A DNA stretch of 64,000 nucleotides from Xenorhabdus cabanillasii. GTDB taxonomy: Bacteria > Pseudomonadota > Gammaproteobacteria > Enterobacterales > Enterobacteriaceae. Under the pieces are notes generated by a model. That model searched no databases. It had not been told where the DNA came from and saw nothing but the letters and a program-made list of their open reading frames with translations. Of this stretch, positions 21,688 to 32,865 are shown piece by piece. Positions within the stretch are counted from its first letter, which is position 1. Each line of letters opens with the position of its first letter. The stretch spans positions 2,170,001-2,234,000 of the forward strand of contig NZ_QTUB01000001.1 of the NCBI RefSeq assembly GCF_003386665.1. The letters run 5' to 3'. The position numbers and the translations under genes are program-made.

Positions 21688-23085
21688 ATGACTAACTATA
21701 TGACTAACAACATTGTGCCTGACAACACGGCTCCCAACTATATTGCTTCTAACTATATTGCTTCTAACTACATAGATAAAAAAGTTGTCATAGTTGGGTT
21801 GGGGTTAACCGGGCTTTCTTGTGTCGATTTTTTCATGGCGCGCGGTGTGATCCCACGTGTGATAGATACCCGTAGCGTGCCGCCGGGAATTGATAAGTTA
21901 GCTAATAACATTGAATGTCATACAGGCAGTTTCAATACCCAATGGTTGATGGAAGCCGGCTTAATTGTCTCCAGCCCGGGTATTGCACTGGCAACACCTG
22001 AATTGCGGGCAGCGGCTGATGCCGGGGTTGAAATTGTCGGAGATATTGAACTGTTTTGTCGTGAAGCAACAGCACCAATTGTGGCTATCACCGGTTCAAA
22101 TGGCAAAAGTACAGTGACCAGTCTGGTTGGTGAAATGGCAAAAGAAGCGGGATGGCAGATTGGTGTAGGTGGTAACATCGGCATCCCGGCTTTAGCGCTG
22201 TTGAAACAATTGCCTAAACAGCCACCGTGCCAGCTATATGTGCTGGAGCTTTCCAGTTTTCAGCTTGAAACGACTTACAGCCTGCGGGCAGCCGCAGCGA
22301 CAGTTTTGAATGTCACTGAAGACCATATGGTTCGTTACCCTGAAGGTTTGGCACAATACCGTGCTGCAAAACTGCGTATCTACGATCAGGCAAAAGTGTG
22401 TGTAGTGAATGCACAGGATGAGCTGAGCCTGCCAATGGCAGGTAAAGATAGCCGTTGTATCAGTTTTGGGGTAGGCCATGGTGATTATCAACTTGATAGT
22501 GAACATCAGCAATTGATCGTCAACCAACAACCACTGTTATCCACACAGGAAATGTGTCTGACCGGGCAACATAACTATACCAACGGACTTGCAGCATTAG
22601 CGCTGGCAGATGCTGTAGGTATACCCCGTGAGGCGAGCCTGCGGGCATTGCGAACTTATCAGGGGTTGGCGCATCGTTTTCAGGTGGTACACATGAGAAA
22701 CGGTGTTCATTGGGTAAACGACTCTAAAGCAACAAATGTAGGCAGTACTCAGGCTGCGCTGAGTGGTCTGACCCTGGAAGGTACACTTTATCTTTTAGTG
22801 GGTGGAGATGGAAAAGAGGCGGATTTCACGTCACTCAGACCTTATGTATTAGGGAATAACATTCGCCTTTACTGTTTTGGTCGTGATGGCAATCAACTGG
22901 CACAGCTGCGCCCGGAAATCTCCAGATTGACGGATACGATGGAACAGGCGATGCGGGAAATTGCACCGAAATTGATTGCCGGAGACATGGTGTTATTGTC
23001 ACCGGCTTGTGCGAGCTTTGATCAGTTTAATGGTTTTGAACATCGGGGCTGTGAATTCGCCCGTTTGGCGGAGGAGCTAGGCTAA
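21688..23085 (+). CDS. murD: UDP-MurNAc-L-Ala D-Glu ligase MurD, N-terminally extended
   Basis: MurD adds D-glutamate to UDP-MurNAc-L-alanine. The ATP loop [13 protein letters not shown] is near residue 137, and the C-terminal domain follows, including [18 protein letters not shown] near 345. At 465 residues it is 27 longer than E. coli MurD. The extra is at the N terminus: core homology starts near residue 31 ([15 protein letters not shown]). Before it come two exact 15-base repeats encoding NYIAS and a third NYID. No start codon lies between the repeats and the core, so the extension must be translated. It starts two bases after mraY. Confidence 0.95.
   Translation: MTNYMTNNIVPDNTAPNYIASNYIASNYIDKKVVIVGLGLTGLSCVDFFMARGVIPRVIDTRSVPPGIDKLANNIECHTGSFNTQWLMEAGLIVSSPGIALATPELRAAADAGVEIVGDIELFCREATAPIVAITGSNGKSTVTSLVGEMAKEAGWQIGVGGNIGIPALALLKQLPKQPPCQLYVLELSSFQLETTYSLRAAAATVLNVTEDHMVRYPEGLAQYRAAKLRIYDQAKVCVVNAQDELSLPMAGKDSRCISFGVGHGDYQLDSEHQQLIVNQQPLLSTQEMCLTGQHNYTNGLAALALADAVGIPREASLRALRTYQGLAHRFQVVHMRNGVHWVNDSKATNVGSTQAALSGLTLEGTLYLLVGGDGKEADFTSLRPYVLGNNIRLYCFGRDGNQLAQLRPEISRLTDTMEQAMREIAPKLIAGDMVLLSPACASFDQFNGFEHRGCEFARLAEELG
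21736..21777 (+). repeat. 15-bp in-frame tandem repeat at the murD 5' end
   Basis: Two identical units of AACTATATTGCTTCT at 21736-21750 and 21751-21765 are followed by a partial third unit (AACTACATAGAT) to 21777. Each unit adds NYIAS, so slippage would change MurD length by five residues without a frameshift. Confidence 0.9.
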
Positions 23086-24278
23086 TGACCATTCCAGGCC
23101 TTGGTAAATTTAAAAATTGGCTGACGGATAATGTGGAGACCGATCCCACAGATATCGTCATGTATGATCGTACCCTGGTCTGGATGATATTCGGGTTAGT
23201 CGTGATTGGTTTTGTCATGGTGACATCAGCCTCAATGCCGGTTGGTCAGCGCCTTGCACAAGATCCATTTATCTTTGCGCGTCGCGATGCAATTTATCTG
23301 ATTCTGTCGTTTAGTCTGTCACTTATCACACTACGCATTCCGATGGAGTTTTGGCAGCGTTACAGCAACGTCATGTTATTGGTTACGATCATGATGTTGA
23401 TCGTGGTGTTGTTTGTTGGCAGTTCAGTTAATGGAGCATCACGTTGGGTAGCGATTGGCCCTCTGCGTATTCAGCCGGCGGAATTGTCGAAGTTATCGCT
23501 CTTTTGTTATCTCTCCAGTTATTTGGTGAGAAAAGTAGAAGAGGTGAGAAACAACTTCTGGGGATTCTGTAAACCGATGGGGGTCATGATTGCGCTGGCT
23601 ATCTTACTGCTGGCACAGCCTGATCTGGGAACGGTGGTTGTGCTGTTTGTGATAACACTGGCTCTGCTGTTTCTGGCGGGGGCAAAATTATGGCAATTTC
23701 TTGCCATCATTGGCTGTGGGCTCTTTGCCGTAGTCGTGTTGATTGTGGCTGAACCATACCGGGTGCGCCGGGTGACCTCTTTCCTGAATCCATGGGATGA
23801 TCCCTTTGGCAGTGGTTACCAGCTCACACAATCCCTGATGGCATTTGGTCGTGGAGATTTTTTTGGGCAGGGGCTGGGGAACTCTGTTCAGAAGCTGGAA
23901 TACCTGCCGGAAGCCCATACTGACTTTATTTTCTCTATTTTAGGAGAAGAATTAGGTTATTTGGGTGTGGTTTTAGTGTTGGCAATGGTATTCTTCGTCG
24001 CTTTCCGCGCAATGATGATTGGCCGCCGGGCATTACAGCTTGATCAGCGTTTTGCCGGTTTTCTGGCATGTGCCATTGGTATCTGGTTCAGCTTTCAGGC
24101 ATTTATCAATGTCGGTGCTGCTTCTGGAATGTTGCCGACGAAAGGGCTGACATTACCTCTTATAAGTTACGGTGGTTCGAGTTTGATCGTGATGTCAACA
24201 GCCATCGTTTTATTATTGCGAATTGACTATGAAGTGCGTCTGGCAAAAGCACAGGCGTTCGTAAGGAGCCCTAAATGA
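23085..24278 (+). CDS. ftsW: Septal peptidoglycan glycosyltransferase FtsW
   Basis: FtsW is the SEDS-family polymerase that builds septal glycan strands and works with FtsI. The 397-residue product has about ten membrane segments. The SEDS motifs include [20 protein letters not shown] near residue 130, and the signature [20 protein letters not shown] near 263. The E. coli protein has 414 residues. The start ATG overlaps the last base of the murD stop. Confidence 0.97.
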   Translation: MTIPGLGKFKNWLTDNVETDPTDIVMYDRTLVWMIFGLVVIGFVMVTSASMPVGQRLAQDPFIFARRDAIYLILSFSLSLITLRIPMEFWQRYSNVMLLVTIMMLIVVLFVGSSVNGASRWVAIGPLRIQPAELSKLSLFCYLSSYLVRKVEEVRNNFWGFCKPMGVMIALAILLLAQPDLGTVVVLFVITLALLFLAGAKLWQFLAIIGCGLFAVVVLIVAEPYRVRRVTSFLNPWDDPFGSGYQLTQSLMAFGRGDFFGQGLGNSVQKLEYLPEAHTDFIFSILGEELGYLGVVLVLAMVFFVAFRAMMIGRRALQLDQRFAGFLACAIGIWFSFQAFINVGAASGMLPTKGLTLPLISYGGSSLIVMSTAIVLLLRIDYEVRLAKAQAFVRSPK

Positions 24279-25360
24279 GTGGCAAAAACCGGCGGTTAAT
24301 GGTAATGGCAGGCGGTACTGGAGGCCATGTGTTTCCGGGATTGGCGGTCGCCCATTATTTAAAAGAACAGGGCTGGGATATTCGCTGGTTAGGAACGGCT
24401 GATCGCATGGAGGCTGATTTAGTTCCGAAACATGACATAGATATTGAATTTATTCAGATTTCGGGATTGCGCGGTAAAGGGATAAAAGCGTTGCTTGCCG
24501 CCCCTGTCAGAATTTTTAAGGCGATCCGGCAGGCTAAAGCAATTCTCCAACACTATCAGCCGGATGTGGTGCTGGGAATGGGCGGATATGTTTCGGGGCC
24601 GGGCGGCATTGCAGCATGGCTGTGCGGTATTCCGGTTATTCTGCATGAGCAAAATGGCATTGCCGGATTGACTAACCGCTGGCTGGCGAAAATTGCGAAA
24701 ACAGTCTTACAAGCATTTCCGGGAGCATTTCCTGAAGCACCTGTAGTTGGTAATCCTGTGCGTAAAGACGTATTGGCACTACCTGTGCCGCAAGAGCGTC
24801 TTGCAGGCAGACAAGGGCCTGTCCGCGTGTTGGTTGTTGGGGGGAGCCAGGGGGCGAGGATCCTGAACCAGACTATGCCGGAAGTGGCCGTACGCATGGG
24901 GGACAGCATCACTATATGGCATCAGGCAGGAAAAGGGGCGCAAGAAGAGACTCAGAAAAAATATGGGAACGCAGTTAGTTCTGAATTTAAAGTGACTGAA
25001 TTTATTGATGATATGGCGCAGGCTTATGCGTGGGCCGATATCGTAGTATGTCGTTCCGGCGCATTGACTGTCAGTGAAGTATCAGCAGCAGGATTACCCG
25101 CGATTTTTGTGCCATTTCAACATAAAGATCGTCAGCAATACTGGAATGCCTTACCACTGGAGAAAGCAGGGGCGGCAAAGATACTCGAACAACCCCAATT
25201 TACGGCTGATGCTGTGGTGGAATTGCTGAAACAGTGGCAGCGCCCGCAATTGCGGGAAATGGCAGAAAAAGCCCGCTCCGTTGCCATTATTAATGCAACT
25301 GAACAAGTGGCTGCGGCATTAATTGATGCTGCCGAAAAATATTCAGGCCGTTCTAAATAG
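24275..25360 (+). CDS. murG: Lipid II synthase MurG
   Basis: MurG adds GlcNAc from UDP-GlcNAc to lipid I on the inner face of the membrane. The 361-residue GT-B fold protein has the N-terminal glycine loop [19 protein letters not shown] (residues 11-29) and the second loop [14 protein letters not shown] near 190. The UDP-GlcNAc site [20 protein letters not shown] lies near 255. It overlaps ftsW by four bases (ATGA). Confidence 0.97.
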   Translation: MSGKNRRLMVMAGGTGGHVFPGLAVAHYLKEQGWDIRWLGTADRMEADLVPKHDIDIEFIQISGLRGKGIKALLAAPVRIFKAIRQAKAILQHYQPDVVLGMGGYVSGPGGIAAWLCGIPVILHEQNGIAGLTNRWLAKIAKTVLQAFPGAFPEAPVVGNPVRKDVLALPVPQERLAGRQGPVRVLVVGGSQGARILNQTMPEVAVRMGDSITIWHQAGKGAQEETQKKYGNAVSSEFKVTEFIDDMAQAYAWADIVVCRSGALTVSEVSAAGLPAIFVPFQHKDRQQYWNALPLEKAGAAKILEQPQFTADAVVELLKQWQRPQLREMAEKARSVAIINATEQVAAALIDAAEKYSGRSK

Positions 25361-25421
25361 TTCTATGTGTTCTGAATAACAGCAGAACAGTGATGTAAAC
25401 CTAACGAGTGAAGATTAAAAC

Positions 25422-26897
25422 GTGAATATACAACAGTTGGCGAAACTAAGAGCTTCAGTGCCTGAAATGAGAAAAGTCAGGCATATCCACTTTGTTGGCA
25501 TCGGTGGTGCTGGCATGGGTGGTATCGCCGAGGTGTTGGCTAATGAAGGTTACCAAATAAGTGGTTCTGATCTGGCTCCCAACCCTGTTACACAACAGCT
25601 GATTGCTCTGGGAGCAACCATTTATTTTAATCACCGTGCGGAAAACGTGCGTAATGCCAGTGTGGTTGTTGCATCCACTGCAATTCCTGCTGACAACCCG
25701 GAAATTATTGCTGCCCGTGAAGCACGTATTCCTGTTATCCGTCGTGCAGAAATGTTGGCAGAGCTGATGCGTTATCGGCATGGGATTGCGATTGCAGGAA
25801 CACATGGTAAAACCACGACAACGGCGATGATTGCAGGCATCTATGCTCAGGCCGGCCTTGATCCTACATTTGTCAATGGTGGATTAGTCAAAGCAGTGGG
25901 GACTCATGCTCGTCTCGGTACTAGCCGTTACCTGATTGCAGAAGCGGATGAAAGCGATGCTTCTTTCCTGCATTTGCAGCCTATGATGGCTGTTGTGACT
26001 AATATTGAACCGGATCATATGGATACCTATCAGGGCGATTTCGAAAACCTGAAGCAATCATTTGTCAACTTTCTGCATAATTTGCCGTTTTACGGTCGTG
26101 CGGTGATGTGTGTCGATGATCCAGTTGTGAAGGAGTTAATTCCCCGCATCGGGCGTTATGTCACGACTTATGGTTTCAGCAAAGAGGCTGATGTTCGTAT
26201 TACCCATTATGAACAAAAAGGTGCTCAGGGCTTTTTCACTATCAGTCGTGAAGATTCGCCTGAACTTCATGTCGTTCTGAATGCACCGGGGCGGCATAAC
26301 GCGTTGAATGCCACTGCTGCGGTTGCGGTTGCGACCGAAGAAGGAATTGATGATGCCGCTATTCTGGCATCACTGGCTGAATTTCAGGGAACCGGCCGTC
26401 GTTTTGATTTTCTTGGCGAATTTTCCCTCAGGAATATTAATAGCAAAGAAGGCGGTGTGATGTTAGTGGATGATTATGGTCATCACCCGACCGAAGTTGA
26501 TGCCACGATTAAAGCGGCACGAACTGGTTGGCCGGATAAACGTATTGTCATGGTATTCCAGCCTCATCGCTATACGAGAACGCGTGATCTGTATGATGAT
26601 TTTGCCAATGTTTTAAATCAGGTGGATGTTTTATTAATGCTGGATGTGTATTCGGCAGGAGAAACGCCGATTCCGGGGGCGGACAGCCGTTCCTTATGTC
26701 GTACCATCCGAAGTCGAGGGAAGTTAGACCCTATATTTGTGTCAGAACCGGAACAAATTTCAGTCATGTTGTCACAAATAATGGAAAACAACGACTTAGT
26801 ATTAGTACAAGGTGCCGGGAATATCGGTAAAATAGCGCGCAATTTGGCTGAAACAAAATTACAGCCATCTTTTAATGAGGGGGAGCATCATGGTTGA
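25422..26897 (+). CDS. murC: UDP-MurNAc-L-alanine ligase MurC
   Basis: MurC adds L-alanine to UDP-MurNAc, the first step of the peptide stem. The start is GTG at 25422 and the length of 491 residues equals that of E. coli. The N-terminal nucleotide fold has [15 protein letters not shown] near residue 25. The ATP loop [11 protein letters not shown] is near 126, and [18 protein letters not shown] near 348. Its end overlaps the ddl start. Confidence 0.97.
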   Translation: MNIQQLAKLRASVPEMRKVRHIHFVGIGGAGMGGIAEVLANEGYQISGSDLAPNPVTQQLIALGATIYFNHRAENVRNASVVVASTAIPADNPEIIAAREARIPVIRRAEMLAELMRYRHGIAIAGTHGKTTTTAMIAGIYAQAGLDPTFVNGGLVKAVGTHARLGTSRYLIAEADESDASFLHLQPMMAVVTNIEPDHMDTYQGDFENLKQSFVNFLHNLPFYGRAVMCVDDPVVKELIPRIGRYVTTYGFSKEADVRITHYEQKGAQGFFTISREDSPELHVVLNAPGRHNALNATAAVAVATEEGIDDAAILASLAEFQGTGRRFDFLGEFSLRNINSKEGGVMLVDDYGHHPTEVDATIKAARTGWPDKRIVMVFQPHRYTRTRDLYDDFANVLNQVDVLLMLDVYSAGETPIPGADSRSLCRTIRSRGKLDPIFVSEPEQISVMLSQIMENNDLVLVQGAGNIGKIARNLAETKLQPSFNEGEHHG

Positions 26898-27810
26898 TAA
26901 GGTCGCTGTTCTGTTTGGGGGAACTTCCGCTGAGCGTGAAGTTTCACTGCAATCGGGGCAAACTGTTCTGGCTGGGTTGAGAGAAGCAGGCATTAATGCA
27001 CATCCAGTCGATACAAAATACTTTGATGTGACTAAACTCAAAGAAGAGGGGTACAGCAAAGTCTTTATTGCTCTGCATGGGCGTGGTGGAGAAGATGGTA
27101 CATTGCAGGGTGTGTTGGAATTCTTGCAGATCCCCTATACCGGCAGCGGTGTAATGGCATCCGCCTTATCAATGGATAAATTGCGCACAAAACTGTTATG
27201 GCAGGGAGCAAAACTGCCCGTTCCCCCTTATGTCGTGATTAATCCTCAAAAATTTGAACAACTTAATGATTTTCGACTCAAAGAATATGTTCAAGAATTA
27301 GGGCTGCCACTTATGGTGAAGCCGAATCTGGAAGGTTCCAGTGTCGGTATGACCAAAGTGAATGACTATTCAGAGCTGCGTGGTGCATTGGAACTGGCGT
27401 TCCAATATGACACAGATGTACTGGTTGAGAAGTGGCTGTTTGGCCCTGAGTATACAGTAGCATTTCTTGGTGATGAGATTCTTCCCTCCATTCGGATTCA
27501 GGCACCGGAATTATTTTATGACTATGAAGCTAAATATATTTCCAACGAAACGAAATATTTCTGTCCAAGTGGTTTGAGTGCAGAAAAAGAGCAGGAGTTG
27601 GCTGATATTGCATCAAAAGCCTATAAGGTGCTGGGCTGCTGTGGCTGGGGACGGGTTGATATTATGGATGATGGCAATGGCAATTTCTATTTATTAGAAG
27701 CGAACACTTCTCCAGGTATGACGAGTCATAGTCTGGTGCCCATAGCTGCACGTCAGGCAGGCTTAAATTTTTCACAGTTAGTAGCGAGAATTCTGGAGCT
27801 GGCCGATTGA
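26890..27810 (+). CDS. ddlB: D-alanine--D-alanine ligase Ddl (DdlB type)
   Basis: Ddl makes D-Ala-D-Ala for MurF. The ATG at 26890 gives [20 protein letters not shown] and exactly 306 residues, as in E. coli DdlB; an upstream frame start at 26875 lies inside murC. The ATP-grasp fold shows the omega-loop segment [10 protein letters not shown] near residue 150 and the metal-site [14 protein letters not shown] near 280. ftsQ starts one base after its stop. Confidence 0.97.
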   Translation: MVDKVAVLFGGTSAEREVSLQSGQTVLAGLREAGINAHPVDTKYFDVTKLKEEGYSKVFIALHGRGGEDGTLQGVLEFLQIPYTGSGVMASALSMDKLRTKLLWQGAKLPVPPYVVINPQKFEQLNDFRLKEYVQELGLPLMVKPNLEGSSVGMTKVNDYSELRGALELAFQYDTDVLVEKWLFGPEYTVAFLGDEILPSIRIQAPELFYDYEAKYISNETKYFCPSGLSAEKEQELADIASKAYKVLGCCGWGRVDIMDDGNGNFYLLEANTSPGMTSHSLVPIAARQAGLNFSQLVARILELAD

Positions 27811-27811
27811 T

Positions 27812-28618
27812 ATGTCACAGGCAGCCCGGAATACGCGGGAGATTGAAGTTAGAAGCTCCCGCCCCAGTAATGGTTATTATCTGGCTGGGATCCTCTTCTT
27901 CTTGATAGTGGTTGGCACTATCACATGGGGAGGCTGGATGACATTAGAGTGGATGAAGGATCCAAACAGGCTGCCACTTTCAAAACTGGTACTGACCGGT
28001 GAGCGGCATTACACCACGAATGATGATGTCAGACAGGCCATTCTGTCACTGGGAACGCCTGAGACATTTATGACACAGGATGTGAATGTCATCCAGGAAC
28101 AGATAGAGCAACTACCATGGATTCGGCAAGTCACTGTACGTAAACAGTGGCCTGATGAACTGAAAATTCATCTGGTAGAATACGTGCCTTATGTGCGTTG
28201 GAATGATACGCGTATGTTGGATGCGGAAGGAAGGGTGTTCAGTTTACCGATTGAGCGTAGTGCCGGGGGACATTATCCCATGCTCTATGGCCCGGAAGGC
28301 AAAGAAAAAGTCGTATTGGCAGAATATCGCATAATGGCTGTACAGCTTGCTGCACATAAAATGAAATTGAAAGCAGTGATCATGACGGCACGTAATTCTT
28401 GGCAACTGGTACTGGATAATGACATCCGGTTGGAGTTAGGCGTTAAAGATCAAGAAGAACGAATTCAACGTTTTATTGAACTTTATCCTGTCTTACAGAA
28501 AAACACGGAAAAACGTGTGGCCTATGTGGACTTACGTTATGACAGTGGTGCTGCGGTAGGTTGGGCCCCTTTATTAACTGATGCGCCGGCTTTAATGAAC
28601 GGGCAAGAAAATAAATAG
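27812..28618 (+). CDS. ftsQ: Cell division protein FtsQ
   Basis: FtsQ is a bitopic inner membrane protein that links early and late divisome parts through FtsL and FtsB. The 268-residue product has a short cytoplasmic N terminus and a membrane segment near 23-45 ([18 protein letters not shown]). A POTRA domain ([18 protein letters not shown]) and the beta domain follow. The E. coli protein has 276 residues. It is one base after ddl. Confidence 0.95.
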   Translation: MSQAARNTREIEVRSSRPSNGYYLAGILFFLIVVGTITWGGWMTLEWMKDPNRLPLSKLVLTGERHYTTNDDVRQAILSLGTPETFMTQDVNVIQEQIEQLPWIRQVTVRKQWPDELKIHLVEYVPYVRWNDTRMLDAEGRVFSLPIERSAGGHYPMLYGPEGKEKVVLAEYRIMAVQLAAHKMKLKAVIMTARNSWQLVLDNDIRLELGVKDQEERIQRFIELYPVLQKNTEKRVAYVDLRYDSGAAVGWAPLLTDAPALMNGQENK

Positions 28619-28653
28619 TGACTGGCAATAATACAGAGACAGGCAGAATAACG

Positions 28654-29910
28654 ATGATCAAATCAACGGACAGAAAATTAGTAGTTGGCCTTGAAATCGG
28701 GACAGCAAAGGTATCTGCCCTGGTTGGTGAAATTCTGCCCGATGGTATGGTTAATATTATCGGAGTGGGAAGTTGTCCATCCCGCGGCATGGATAAAGGT
28801 GGTGTCAATGATCTTGAGTCAGTCGTTAAATGTGTTCAGCGTGCGATTGACCAGGCTGAATTAATGGCAGATTGCCAAATATCCTCAGTTTATCTGGCGC
28901 TATCTGGCAAGCATATTAGTTGTCAGAATGAGATTGGTATGGTGCCAATTTCAGAAGAAGAAGTGACACAGGATGATGTGGACAGTGTAGTCCATACCGC
29001 CAAATCAGTTCGTGTTCGCGATGAACACCGCATTTTGCATGTGATCCCACAGGAATACGCTATTGATTATCAGGAAGGGATCAAAAACCCAGTTGGGCTT
29101 TCTGGCGTGCGGATGCAGGCCAAAGTCCATTTGATTACCTGCCATAACGACATGGCGAAAAACATTGTAAAAGCTGTTGAGCGTTGTGGCTTGAAAGTTG
29201 ACCAGCTTATTTTTGCAGGATTAGCAGCAAGTTATGCTGTTTTGACAGAAGATGAACGTGAATTAGGTGTATGTGTCGTTGATATCGGCGGCGGAACGAT
29301 GGATATCGCTGTATACACTGGCGGTGCATTGCGTCATACCAAAGTGATCCCATATGCAGGAAATGTTGTTACCAGTGATATTGCTTATGCATTTGGTACA
29401 CCTCCTAGTGACGCTGAAACCATCAAAGTGCGCCACGGTTGCGCGTTGGGTTCGATAGTCAGCAAGGATGAAAGCGTCGAAGTCCCAAGTGTGGGAGGGC
29501 GTCCTCCCCGTAGTTTACAACGCCAGACATTGGCTGAGGTTATTGAGCCACGTTATACCGAACTGCTGAATTTAGTAAATGATGAAATTTTGCGATTGCA
29601 GGAGCAGTTGCGTCAGCAGGGAGTAAAACATCATCTGGCCGCAGGTATCGTTTTAACAGGCGGGGGTGCTCAAATAGATGGATTGGCCGAATGTGCTCAA
29701 CGGGTATTCCATACTCAAGTACGTATTGGTCGTCCCCTGAACATTACCGGCTTGACAGATTATGTGCAGGAGCCTTGCTACTCAACAGCAGTCGGACTTC
29801 TGCATTATGGCAAAGAATCCCACCTTGGCGGAGATTCTGATGCTGATAAAAGAACGTCAGTGGGCGGCTGGTTTAAAAAAGTCAGTAGCTGGCTGAGAAA
29901 AGAATTTTGA
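28654..29910 (+). CDS. ftsA: Cell division ATPase FtsA
   Basis: FtsA is an actin-like protein that tethers FtsZ to the inner membrane and recruits late divisome proteins. The ATG at 28654 gives the conserved MIKSTDRKLVVGLEIGTAKV and 418 residues (420 in E. coli). An in-frame GTG at 28618, overlapping the ftsQ stop, would add 12 residues and is less likely. The phosphate-binding segment CVVDIGGGTMDIAVYTGG is near residue 205. The C-terminal amphipathic membrane helix (WFKKVSSWLRKEF) is intact. Confidence 0.96.
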   Translation: MIKSTDRKLVVGLEIGTAKVSALVGEILPDGMVNIIGVGSCPSRGMDKGGVNDLESVVKCVQRAIDQAELMADCQISSVYLALSGKHISCQNEIGMVPISEEEVTQDDVDSVVHTAKSVRVRDEHRILHVIPQEYAIDYQEGIKNPVGLSGVRMQAKVHLITCHNDMAKNIVKAVERCGLKVDQLIFAGLAASYAVLTEDERELGVCVVDIGGGTMDIAVYTGGALRHTKVIPYAGNVVTSDIAYAFGTPPSDAETIKVRHGCALGSIVSKDESVEVPSVGGRPPRSLQRQTLAEVIEPRYTELLNLVNDEILRLQEQLRQQGVKHHLAAGIVLTGGGAQIDGLAECAQRVFHTQVRIGRPLNITGLTDYVQEPCYSTAVGLLHYGKESHLGGDSDADKRTSVGGWFKKVSSWLRKEF

Positions 29911-29976
29911 TTTTTTATACAGAGGCCGTGAAAATGACGCCGGCCTCGACATAAAGGCACAAAACGGAGAGAAATT

Positions 29977-31140
29977 ATGTTTGAACCACTGGAATTAACC
30001 AATGACGCGGTGATTAAAGTCATCGGCGTCGGCGGTGGCGGCGGTAATGCTGTTGAACATATGGTGCGTGAGCGTATTGAAGGTGTAGACTTCTTTGCGG
30101 TTAACACTGATGCTCAAGCGTTGCGCAAAACAGCTGTCGGTCAGACTATCCAGATTGGCAACGGCATTACAAAAGGATTAGGCGCTGGTGCAAACCCTGA
30201 AGTCGGTCGTACAGCGGCGGAAGAAGATCGCGAATCATTGCGTACTGCACTGGAAGGGGCCGACATGGTGTTTATTGCTGCCGGTATGGGCGGTGGTACA
30301 GGAACTGGGGCTGCTCCTGTTGTGGCTGAGATTGCCAAAGAACTTGGTATCCTGACTGTTGCTGTTGTCACCAAACCATTTAATTTTGAAGGCAAGAAGC
30401 GTATGGCCTTCGCGGAACAGGGTATCACTGAGCTGTCCAAACATGTGGACTCATTGATTACGATTCCAAATGACAAGTTACTGAAAGTACTAGGGCGTGG
30501 TATCTCTTTGTTGGATGCGTTTGGTGCAGCCAATGACGTACTGAAAGGTGCGGTTCAGGGTATCGCTGAACTGATCACCCGTCCCGGATTGATGAATGTT
30601 GACTTCGCTGACGTTCGTACCGTGATGTCTGAAATGGGTTATGCCATGATGGGCTCAGGTATTGCACAAGGTGAAGATCGTGCAGAAGAAGCGGCTGAAA
30701 TGGCCATTTCCAGCCCATTGCTGGAAGATATTGATTTGTCTGGAGCGCGTGGTGTTCTGGTCAATATTACAGCAGGTTTTGATTTGCGTCTGGATGAATT
30801 TGAAACGGTCGGTAACACCATCCGTGCATTTGCTTCTGACAATGCAACGGTGGTTATCGGTACGTCACTGGATCCAGATATGAATGACGAGCTGCGTGTC
30901 ACCGTTGTGGCTACCGGCATTGGGATGGATAAACGTCCTGAAATTACACTGGTAACTAACAACAAATCATCTCAATCAAGTACATTGGACCGTCGTTACC
31001 AGCAGATGCCTGGTGGAATGTCGTCATTGTCTGATGAGAATAAACCAGCTGCAAAAGTGGTTAATGATCAAAATACACAAACAAGTAAGGAACCTGATTA
31101 TCTAGATATTCCGGCATTTTTGCGCAAGCAGGCTGATTGA
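29977..31140 (+). CDS. ftsZ: Cell division tubulin homologue FtsZ
   Basis: FtsZ polymerises with GTP into the Z ring. The 387-residue product has the nucleotide motif [13 protein letters not shown] near residue 18 and the tubulin signature [14 protein letters not shown] near 105. The T7 catalytic loop [12 protein letters not shown] is near 210. The variable linker leads to the conserved tail [14 protein letters not shown], which binds FtsA, ZipA and ZapD. It follows ftsA after 66 bases with an AGGAGA-like ribosome site. Confidence 0.99.
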   Translation: MFEPLELTNDAVIKVIGVGGGGGNAVEHMVRERIEGVDFFAVNTDAQALRKTAVGQTIQIGNGITKGLGAGANPEVGRTAAEEDRESLRTALEGADMVFIAAGMGGGTGTGAAPVVAEIAKELGILTVAVVTKPFNFEGKKRMAFAEQGITELSKHVDSLITIPNDKLLKVLGRGISLLDAFGAANDVLKGAVQGIAELITRPGLMNVDFADVRTVMSEMGYAMMGSGIAQGEDRAEEAAEMAISSPLLEDIDLSGARGVLVNITAGFDLRLDEFETVGNTIRAFASDNATVVIGTSLDPDMNDELRVTVVATGIGMDKRPEITLVTNNKSSQSSTLDRRYQQMPGGMSSLSDENKPAAKVVNDQNTQTSKEPDYLDIPAFLRKQAD

Positions 31141-31151
31141 TAGCTAAAAAA

Positions 31152-31179
31152 TTGGTTTCTCCGCTTTTTGTGTTAAAAT
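31152..31179 (+). promoter_or_regulatory. Candidate lpxC promoter
   Basis: TTGGTT at 31152-31157 and TAAAAT at 31174-31179 with 16 bases between them lie 60 bases before the lpxC start. E. coli has a promoter for lpxC in the same spacer. The -35 is weak. Confidence 0.3.
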
Positions 31180-31239
31180 ATTCTGCCAATCATATTTTAT
31201 AGTGATTGGCAGGATCGGTAACATTGCGAGATATAAACG

Positions 31240-32160
31240 ATGATCAAACAAAGGACATTAAAGCGTATTGTTCAGGCGACAGGGGTTGGTTTACACACCG
31301 GTAAAAAAGTCACATTGACAATGCGTCCAGCGCCGGCTAATACCGGGGTCATCTATCGTCGTACTGACTTGAATCCTCCGGTAGATTTTCCGGCAGATGC
31401 CAAATCCGTGCGTGATACTATGCTCTGCACTTGTCTGGTCAATGAACAGAATGTGCGGATTTCAACCGTTGAGCACTTGAATGCGGCACTGGCGGGTCTG
31501 GGTATCGATAACATTATTATTGAAGTTGATGCACCAGAAATTCCAATTATGGATGGTAGCGCCAGCCCATTTGTTTTCCTGCTGTTGGATGCAGGTATTG
31601 AAGAGCTGAGCGTTGCGAAAAAATTTGTGCGCATGAAGGATAAAGTACGCGTGGAAGATGGTGATAAATGGGCTGAATTGGCACCATATCACGGTTTTAG
31701 TCTGGATTTTACCATTGACTTTAAACATCCCGCTATTGATTCCAGCTCTCAGCGTTATAGTCTGGATTTCTCTGCGGATTCTTTTGTTCGTCAGATTAGT
31801 CGTGCGCGTACTTTTGGATTTATGCGTGACATTGAGTATCTGCAATCTCAGGGCTTGTGCTTAGGTGGCAGCTTCGATTGCGCAATTGTGGTAGATGATT
31901 ACCGCATACTCAATGAAGATGGCTTGCGTTTTGAAGATGAGTTTGTCCGACATAAGATGCTGGATGCCATCGGTGATTTGTTTATGTGTGGTTATAACAT
32001 TATCGGTGCATTTACTGCGTTTAAATCAGGTCATGCATTGAACAATAAATTGCTGCAAGCAGTTCTGGCACAAGAAAGTGCCTGGGAATTTGTCACATTT
32101 GAAGATGAAACTGAAATGCCGTTGGCTTTCCGTGCTCCATCTACAGTGTTGGCATATTAA
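31240..32160 (+). CDS. lpxC: UDP-3-O-acyl-GlcNAc deacetylase LpxC
   Basis: LpxC carries out the committed, zinc-dependent step of lipid A synthesis. The 306-residue product (305 in E. coli) has the zinc ligands in [17 protein letters not shown] near residue 79 and [11 protein letters not shown] near 238-242. The catalytic His near 265 is in [12 protein letters not shown]. It closes the mra cluster; its C-terminal segment, which in E. coli carries FtsH recognition, reads [15 protein letters not shown]. Confidence 0.98.
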   Translation: MIKQRTLKRIVQATGVGLHTGKKVTLTMRPAPANTGVIYRRTDLNPPVDFPADAKSVRDTMLCTCLVNEQNVRISTVEHLNAALAGLGIDNIIIEVDAPEIPIMDGSASPFVFLLLDAGIEELSVAKKFVRMKDKVRVEDGDKWAELAPYHGFSLDFTIDFKHPAIDSSSQRYSLDFSADSFVRQISRARTFGFMRDIEYLQSQGLCLGGSFDCAIVVDDYRILNEDGLRFEDEFVRHKMLDAIGDLFMCGYNIIGAFTAFKSGHALNNKLLQAVLAQESAWEFVTFEDETEMPLAFRAPSTVLAY

Positions 32161-32277
32161 TACAAATGTTATTAATACATACGTTATTGATAAAATATGT
32201 ATTGAGAATATCCTTATGATTCATCAGTGGGTTATGTTATCTATTACACTTCTCTCGCTGATGTTTTTTATTCAGCG

Positions 32278-32829
32278 CTAGTCCCTTCTCTTGGCTGTAC
32301 TGGTACTCTCTCCGGCCAGCGCAGCCAATCGTTCCAATTTCCTTTTCAACTTTTCAGGGCAGCGTTCAGCCAATACCATCAATGTTTCTGCACTTTCATG
32401 GCTTAACTGGCGCATTGGTAAATCCCGATTATCATTATTAAGTTTTTTTGCTGAGATTTTTTCGACATTCTGTCCATTATTACGACTATTAACCATTAAT
32501 GATGGATTAATCCTGATGTCGATAGAGGATAAAGATGGTAGAATTTCGCATCTTAGGGTTGAGAGTAAGATAGGGATTTCATAGTAAAGTCGGGTTTTCC
32601 AACTGGCATTACCTGCTTCCAGTACCAGAATTTGTTTACGATAATTTGCGACTCGGCACCAGGGACGTAGTTGTACGGGAAGCAAACTGAGAACGGTGCG
32701 ATTGAGTTTCAGTAATGCAATGGCATGCCGTTGAATGGTTTGAAGTGGGCTTTTGCTGGCAGTTGCCGCATTTTCAAACAATGTTTCAGACAACAACGTC
32801 TCTAGTGATTGTGGGCGGCTATCTCGCAT
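32278..32829 (-). CDS. DUF721 (DciA-like) protein
   Basis: The 183-residue product has a DUF721-type core near residues 50-110 (RPWCRVANYRKQILVLEAG, then WKTRLYYEIPILLSTLRCEI), typical of DciA-related proteins. The rest is low-complexity and basic, ending in a Lys/Arg-rich tail. DciA loads the replicative helicase in many bacteria, but Enterobacterales use DnaC, so the role here is open. It is on the minus strand, opposite to lpxC and secM, and its 5' end lies close to the secM start region. No such gene occurs here in E. coli. Family assignment is by pattern only. Confidence 0.7.
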   Translation of the reverse strand: MRDSRPQSLETLLSETLFENAATASKSPLQTIQRHAIALLKLNRTVLSLLPVQLRPWCRVANYRKQILVLEAGNASWKTRLYYEIPILLSTLRCEILPSLSSIDIRINPSLMVNSRNNGQNVEKISAKKLNNDNRDLPMRQLSHESAETLMVLAERCPEKLKRKLERLAALAGESTSTAKRRD

Positions 32830-32865
32830 AATGAAGATGGTTCCGTATTTATTAATGAAGGGTTA

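Noticed and set aside
28618..28653. Upstream GTG start for ftsA
   Set aside because: It would add 12 residues absent in relatives; the ATG at 28654 gives the conserved N terminus.
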